A DNA stretch of 64,000 bases from Kitasatospora sp. NBC_01266 (GTDB lineage Bacteria; Actinomycetota; Actinomycetes; Streptomycetales; Streptomycetaceae), in assembly GCF_036242395.1 (NCBI RefSeq), contig NZ_CP108458.1:124001-188000 (forward strand), given 5' to 3'. Positions 61,499-64,000 of the stretch are shown here, in pieces. How positions within the stretch are numbered: the stretch's first letter is position 1; the number at the start of each line of letters is the position of its first letter. A program made the translations under genes and the position numbers. Under the pieces are notes generated by a model. The model had not been told where the DNA came from, did not search any database, and saw only the letters and a list, made by a program, of their open reading frames with translations.

Positions 61499-62257
61499 TC
61501 AGCCGGCTGCCAGGATCTCCACACCGCGCGCTCTGAGTTGCTCGACGACCGCGTCGTGGGGGTCGGCGTCGGTGATCAGTCCGCTGACTTTCTCCCAGGG
61601 CAGCACGCGGAACCGCGAAGCCGTGCCGATCTTCTCGCGGGAGGCGAGGATGTAGGTGTCCGCCGCCCGCGCGGCGAGGGCGCGCTTCATCGCGGCCTCC
61701 TCGACGTCCGCGGTGGTCAGTCCCGCTTCGGGGTGCACGCCGGTGACGCCGAGCAGGCACAGGTCGGCGGAGATGTTCTGCGCGGCCTCGACCGCGGCGG
61801 CACCGCAGGCGACCGCCGAGTGCTTGAAGACGCGGCCGCCGAGCAGGAAGAGCTCCGCCTGCGGATGGTCGAGCAGGGCCGCGGCGATCGTCGGGCTGTG
61901 GGTGATCACGGTGCAGGCCAGGTCCTGCGGGAGCGCGCGGGCGACGGCGAGGGCGGTGGTGCCGCCGTCGAGGATCACTGTGCCGCCCGGCCGCACCAGA
62001 GCGGCGGCCACCGCGGCGACCTTCCGCTTGCCGTCCGGGGCCACGCTCTGCCGCGCGGCGTAGTCCACCACCGCCGGCGACACCGGAAGCGCGCCGCCGT
62101 AGACCCGCTGGCACAGTCCCTCGGCGGCGAGGTCGCGTAGGTCGCGCCGCACGCTGTCCTCGGAGATGCCCAGTTCGGCGGCGACGTCCTTGGCGACGAT
62201 CTTGCCCTGGCGGGCGAGCAGGCCGATCAGGTGGTCGCGTCGTTCAGCAGCCAGCAT
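61499..62257 (-). CDS. DeoR/GlpR-family transcriptional regulator
   Basis: A 252-residue repressor; ATG 62257 with AGGAGAG upstream. The N-terminal HTH (ERRDHLIGLLARQGKIVAKD, then VAAELGISEDSVRRDLRDLA) and VYGGALPVSP linker are standard. The C-terminal sugar-phosphate sensor domain has ILDGGTTALAVARALP, LFLLGGRVFKHSAVACG and ADLCLLGVTGVHPEAGLTT. It should bind a phosphorylated sugar or nucleotide. Divergent from the DUF4406-Nudix genes and likely controls them. Confidence 0.9.
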   Translation of the reverse strand: MLAAERRDHLIGLLARQGKIVAKDVAAELGISEDSVRRDLRDLAAEGLCQRVYGGALPVSPAVVDYAARQSVAPDGKRKVAAVAAALVRPGGTVILDGGTTALAVARALPQDLACTVITHSPTIAAALLDHPQAELFLLGGRVFKHSAVACGAAAVEAAQNISADLCLLGVTGVHPEAGLTTADVEEAAMKRALAARAADTYILASREKIGTASRFRVLPWEKVSGLITDADPHDAVVEQLRARGVEILAAG

Positions 62258-62272
62258 CCGTATTCTCTCCTG

Positions 62273-62292
62273 TTCTTGCACGTTTCTGCATG
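62273..62292. promoter_or_regulatory. Direct-repeat operator candidate for the DeoR regulator
   Basis: TTCTTGCACG followed at once by TTTCTGCATG: two 10-bp direct repeats with 7 matching positions, in the 48-bp divergent promoter between the regulator and the DUF4406 gene. Confidence 0.5.
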
Positions 62293-62305
62293 TATGGTAG
62301 CGCCC

Positions 62306-62689
62306 ATGACCGACAAGCCCATGCTCATCCTGATCGCCGGCCCTTACCGCTCCGGCACCGACGGCGACCCGCAGGCCATGGCCGCCAACCTCGCCCGCCT
62401 CGAAGCCGCCGCCTGGCCGGTCTTCGCCACCGGCCACCTCCCCGTGATCGGGGAGTGGATCGCCCTGCCCGTTCTGCGCTCGGCCGGCGCGGGCCCCACC
62501 GACCCCCTCGCCGATCAGGTCCTCTACCCGACCGCCGACCGCCTGCTCGCACGCTGCGACGCCGTGTTGCGCCTGCCGGGCGACTCCACCGGGGCCGACC
62601 AGGACGTGGCAACCGCCCGCCGCCGCGGCCTGCCCGTCTACCACGACGTGGCCGAGATCCCCCGCCGCACCCCGCGGGAGACCGTGTGA
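62306..62689 (+). CDS. DUF4406 protein (nucleoside deoxyribosyltransferase-like)
   Basis: A 127-residue protein from ATG 62306; a TATGGT hexamer 7-12 bases before the start suggests a leaderless mRNA. LILIAGPYRSGTDGDPQAMA is the family opening, PVFATGHLPVIGEWIALPVL follows, and CDAVLRLPGDSTGADQDVAT carries the acidic residue that is catalytic in related N-deoxyribosyltransferases. Possibly cleaves nucleotides or nucleoside sugars. Overlaps the Nudix gene by GTGA. Confidence 0.8.
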   Translation: MTDKPMLILIAGPYRSGTDGDPQAMAANLARLEAAAWPVFATGHLPVIGEWIALPVLRSAGAGPTDPLADQVLYPTADRLLARCDAVLRLPGDSTGADQDVATARRRGLPVYHDVAEIPRRTPRETV

Positions 62690-63363
62690 CGACCCGCCCC
62701 GGCATCGACGCCCCCGACCACCGCGGCCGCACCGGCCTCGACCAGGCCGGCCGCGACCTGGACCGCAACCCCGACGTCCGGATCCGCGAGGTCGAGCTCA
62801 CCTCCCACGGCTGGCACGTGCTGCGACGCACCACCTTCGACTACCGCCGCCGCGACGGACGCTGGGAGACCCAGCAGCGCGAGACGTACGACCGCGGCGA
62901 CGGCGCCGTCGTCCTGCCCTACGACGCCGGACGCGGCTGCGTCCTGCTCACCCGCCAGTTCCGCTACCCGGCCTACGTCAACGGCCACCCCGACGGCATG
63001 CTCGTCGAAGCAGCCGCCGGGCTGCTCGACGCGGACGACCCGCCCGCCGCCGTCAGACGCGAGTGCGCCGAGGAGCTCGGCGTCACCCTCGGCCCGCTCA
63101 CCCACGTCCTCGACGCCTACATGAGCCCCGGCTCCGTCACCGAACGCGTGCACTTCTTCGCCGCCCCCTACACCCCGGCCGACCGGACCGGGACCGGGGG
63201 CGGACTCGAGGAGGACGGCGAGGACATCGAGGTCCTCGAACCGACCTTCGCCGAGGCCCTCGCCATGACCCGCGACGGACGCATCACCGACGGGAAGACC
63301 ATCCTGCTCCTGCAATGGGCAGCCCTGGAGGGGCCCTTCGCCCCCGCGGCGGGCGGCTGCTGA
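62686..63363 (+). CDS. Nudix hydrolase (GDP-mannose pyrophosphatase NudK-like)
   Basis: A 225-residue protein from GTG 62686. The Nudix box is GLLDADDPPAAVRRECAEELG, where the first Glu of the consensus is Asp. LTRQFRYPAYVNGHPDGMLV and GGGLEEDGEDIEVLEPTFAE are marks of the NudK/TrgB-type enzymes that split nucleotide sugars or ADP-ribose. Coupled to the DUF4406 gene, so a shared nucleotide-salvage or clean-up role is likely, under the DeoR regulator. Confidence 0.85.
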   Translation: MTTRPGIDAPDHRGRTGLDQAGRDLDRNPDVRIREVELTSHGWHVLRRTTFDYRRRDGRWETQQRETYDRGDGAVVLPYDAGRGCVLLTRQFRYPAYVNGHPDGMLVEAAAGLLDADDPPAAVRRECAEELGVTLGPLTHVLDAYMSPGSVTERVHFFAAPYTPADRTGTGGGLEEDGEDIEVLEPTFAEALAMTRDGRITDGKTILLLQWAALEGPFAPAAGGC

Positions 63364-63594
63364 CAACAGCCCGTGGACTCCGAACGGATCGTCAGCAAGG
63401 CGCGGACCAAGGCTGATCGGACGCCCGGACCCGGCCTCGACCCCGCCCCGACCCCGCTATGACACCGCTCACACCGAATTCTGACTCTCCGTGAACATGG
63501 CTGGTCAGTAGCGGTGCGACGCCCCTCGGCCAGCTCCCATGGCCGAATTCGTCAGTAGACCGTCATTGCCGCCACCCTGCGCCGGATACAGGCT

Positions 63595-64000
63595 GTGACC
63601 GTGCATCAGCGACGTGTTGTGGTGGTGGTCTATCCAGGGGCGCAGGCACTGGACATAGCGGGGCCGATCGAGGTGTTCGACACCGTGAATCGCAGGCTCC
63701 CCGAGACGGGCGTCCGCTATCGGATCGAGTTCGTCTCCGCCGCTGCGCCGCTGGTGCGGACCTGTTCGGGCATGGTGGTCGCGGCAGAGCCGCTCGACAC
63801 GGGAGAGGGCCCGATCGACACCCTCCTCGTCCCGGGCGGTTGGAGCCTCAAGGAGGCCTTGGCGGACCGGGAGCTGGTCGCGTGGATCCGCCAGGCGGCC
63901 ACCCGGTCGCGTCGGGTCGCCTCGGTGTGCGGCGGGGCGTTCCTGCTCGCCGAGGCCGGCCTGCTCAAGGGGCGGCGCGCCACGACTCATTGGGCCTACT
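63595..64000 (+). CDS. DJ-1/PfpI-domain regulator (GlxA/FtrA-like), partial
   Basis: The first 135 codons of a gene that runs off the window; GTG 63595 or 63601. VVVVVYPGAQALDIAGPIEV is the start of the DJ-1/PfpI domain of GlxA-type proteins, and VASVCGGAFLLAEAGLLKGR is the nucleophile-elbow Cys region. Such proteins usually end in an AraC helix-turn-helix, which would lie beyond 64000. Confidence 0.85.
   Translation, partial: MTVHQRRVVVVVYPGAQALDIAGPIEVFDTVNRRLPETGVRYRIEFVSAAAPLVRTCSGMVVAAEPLDTGEGPIDTLLVPGGWSLKEALADRELVAWIRQAATRSRRVASVCGGAFLLAEAGLLKGRRATTHWAY

Noticed and set aside
1..64000. Antibiotic-type biosynthetic cluster, CRISPR array, tRNA/rRNA genes or a prophage
   Set aside because: No PKS/NRPS, repeat-spacer array, tRNA cloverleaf or phage structural gene was seen on reading the window.

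Overview
The window is high-GC DNA (GTG/ATG starts, GGAGG-type ribosome binding sites, very strong G/C third-position bias) from a filamentous actinomycete, most likely a Streptomyces/Kitasatospora/Streptacidiphilus-type organism. It looks like an accessory, chromosome-arm type region: secreted hydrolases, insertion sequences, decayed genes and a large dormancy (DevR/OsdR-type) stress island. No tRNA, rRNA or CRISPR was seen.

Layout. 1-0.8 kb: the end of an IS701-like element. 0.8-10.9 kb: assorted genes (an SDR lacking the usual catalytic Tyr, a MOSC-ferredoxin reductase fusion, a decayed LuxR/LAL regulator, a secreted SGNH hydrolase with seven tandem 42-residue repeats, two GNATs, an HNH-like and a HIT-like protein). 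11.0-19.8 kb: a galactose island. A secreted GH27 alpha-galactosidase faces a six-to-seven gene operon for oxidative galactose breakdown (SDR dehydrogenase, FadR-type regulator, DgoD dehydratase, epimerase-like protein, DgoA aldolase, PfkB-type kinase, SMP-30 lactonase); a 171-bp MITE sits exactly at the alpha-galactosidase stop codon. 19.9-22.4 kb: an unusual trio of a free-standing PqqD-like protein, a two-domain glycosyltransferase and a small secreted protein.

22.5-57.5 kb is the dormancy island. It has a DevS-like GAF sensor kinase and a DevR-like response regulator, with the gene families that DevR controls in mycobacteria: universal stress proteins, CBS and CBS-BON proteins, Acg-type nitroreductases, a DUF1876 protein, a DUF1918 fusion, OsmC, PfkB, PEP synthase, GH65, an Rv1733c-like membrane protein, zinc alcohol dehydrogenases, an acyl-CoA ligase/acetyltransferase and a group 3b [NiFe] hydrogenase operon. 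A 14-bp palindrome close to GGGCCGNTCGGCCC recurs in the divergent promoter regions, often in 21-24 bp phased arrays, and is the best candidate for the DevR/OsdR operator. The island is also full of debris: a truncated nitroreductase, a truncated hydrogenase protease, an MFS fragment, fragments of nitroreductase, USP and BON genes, a 63-bp repeat at two of the junctions, and an IS3-family element that changes the end of a CBS-BON gene.

57.5-64 kb: hydrogenase maturation protease, an ABC exporter pair, a CMD-family protein, a small membrane protein, a DeoR regulator divergent from a DUF4406-Nudix pair, and the start of a DJ-1/PfpI (GlxA-type) protein that runs off the window. All functions are inferred by reading the translated sequences against remembered family motifs; no database search was run.
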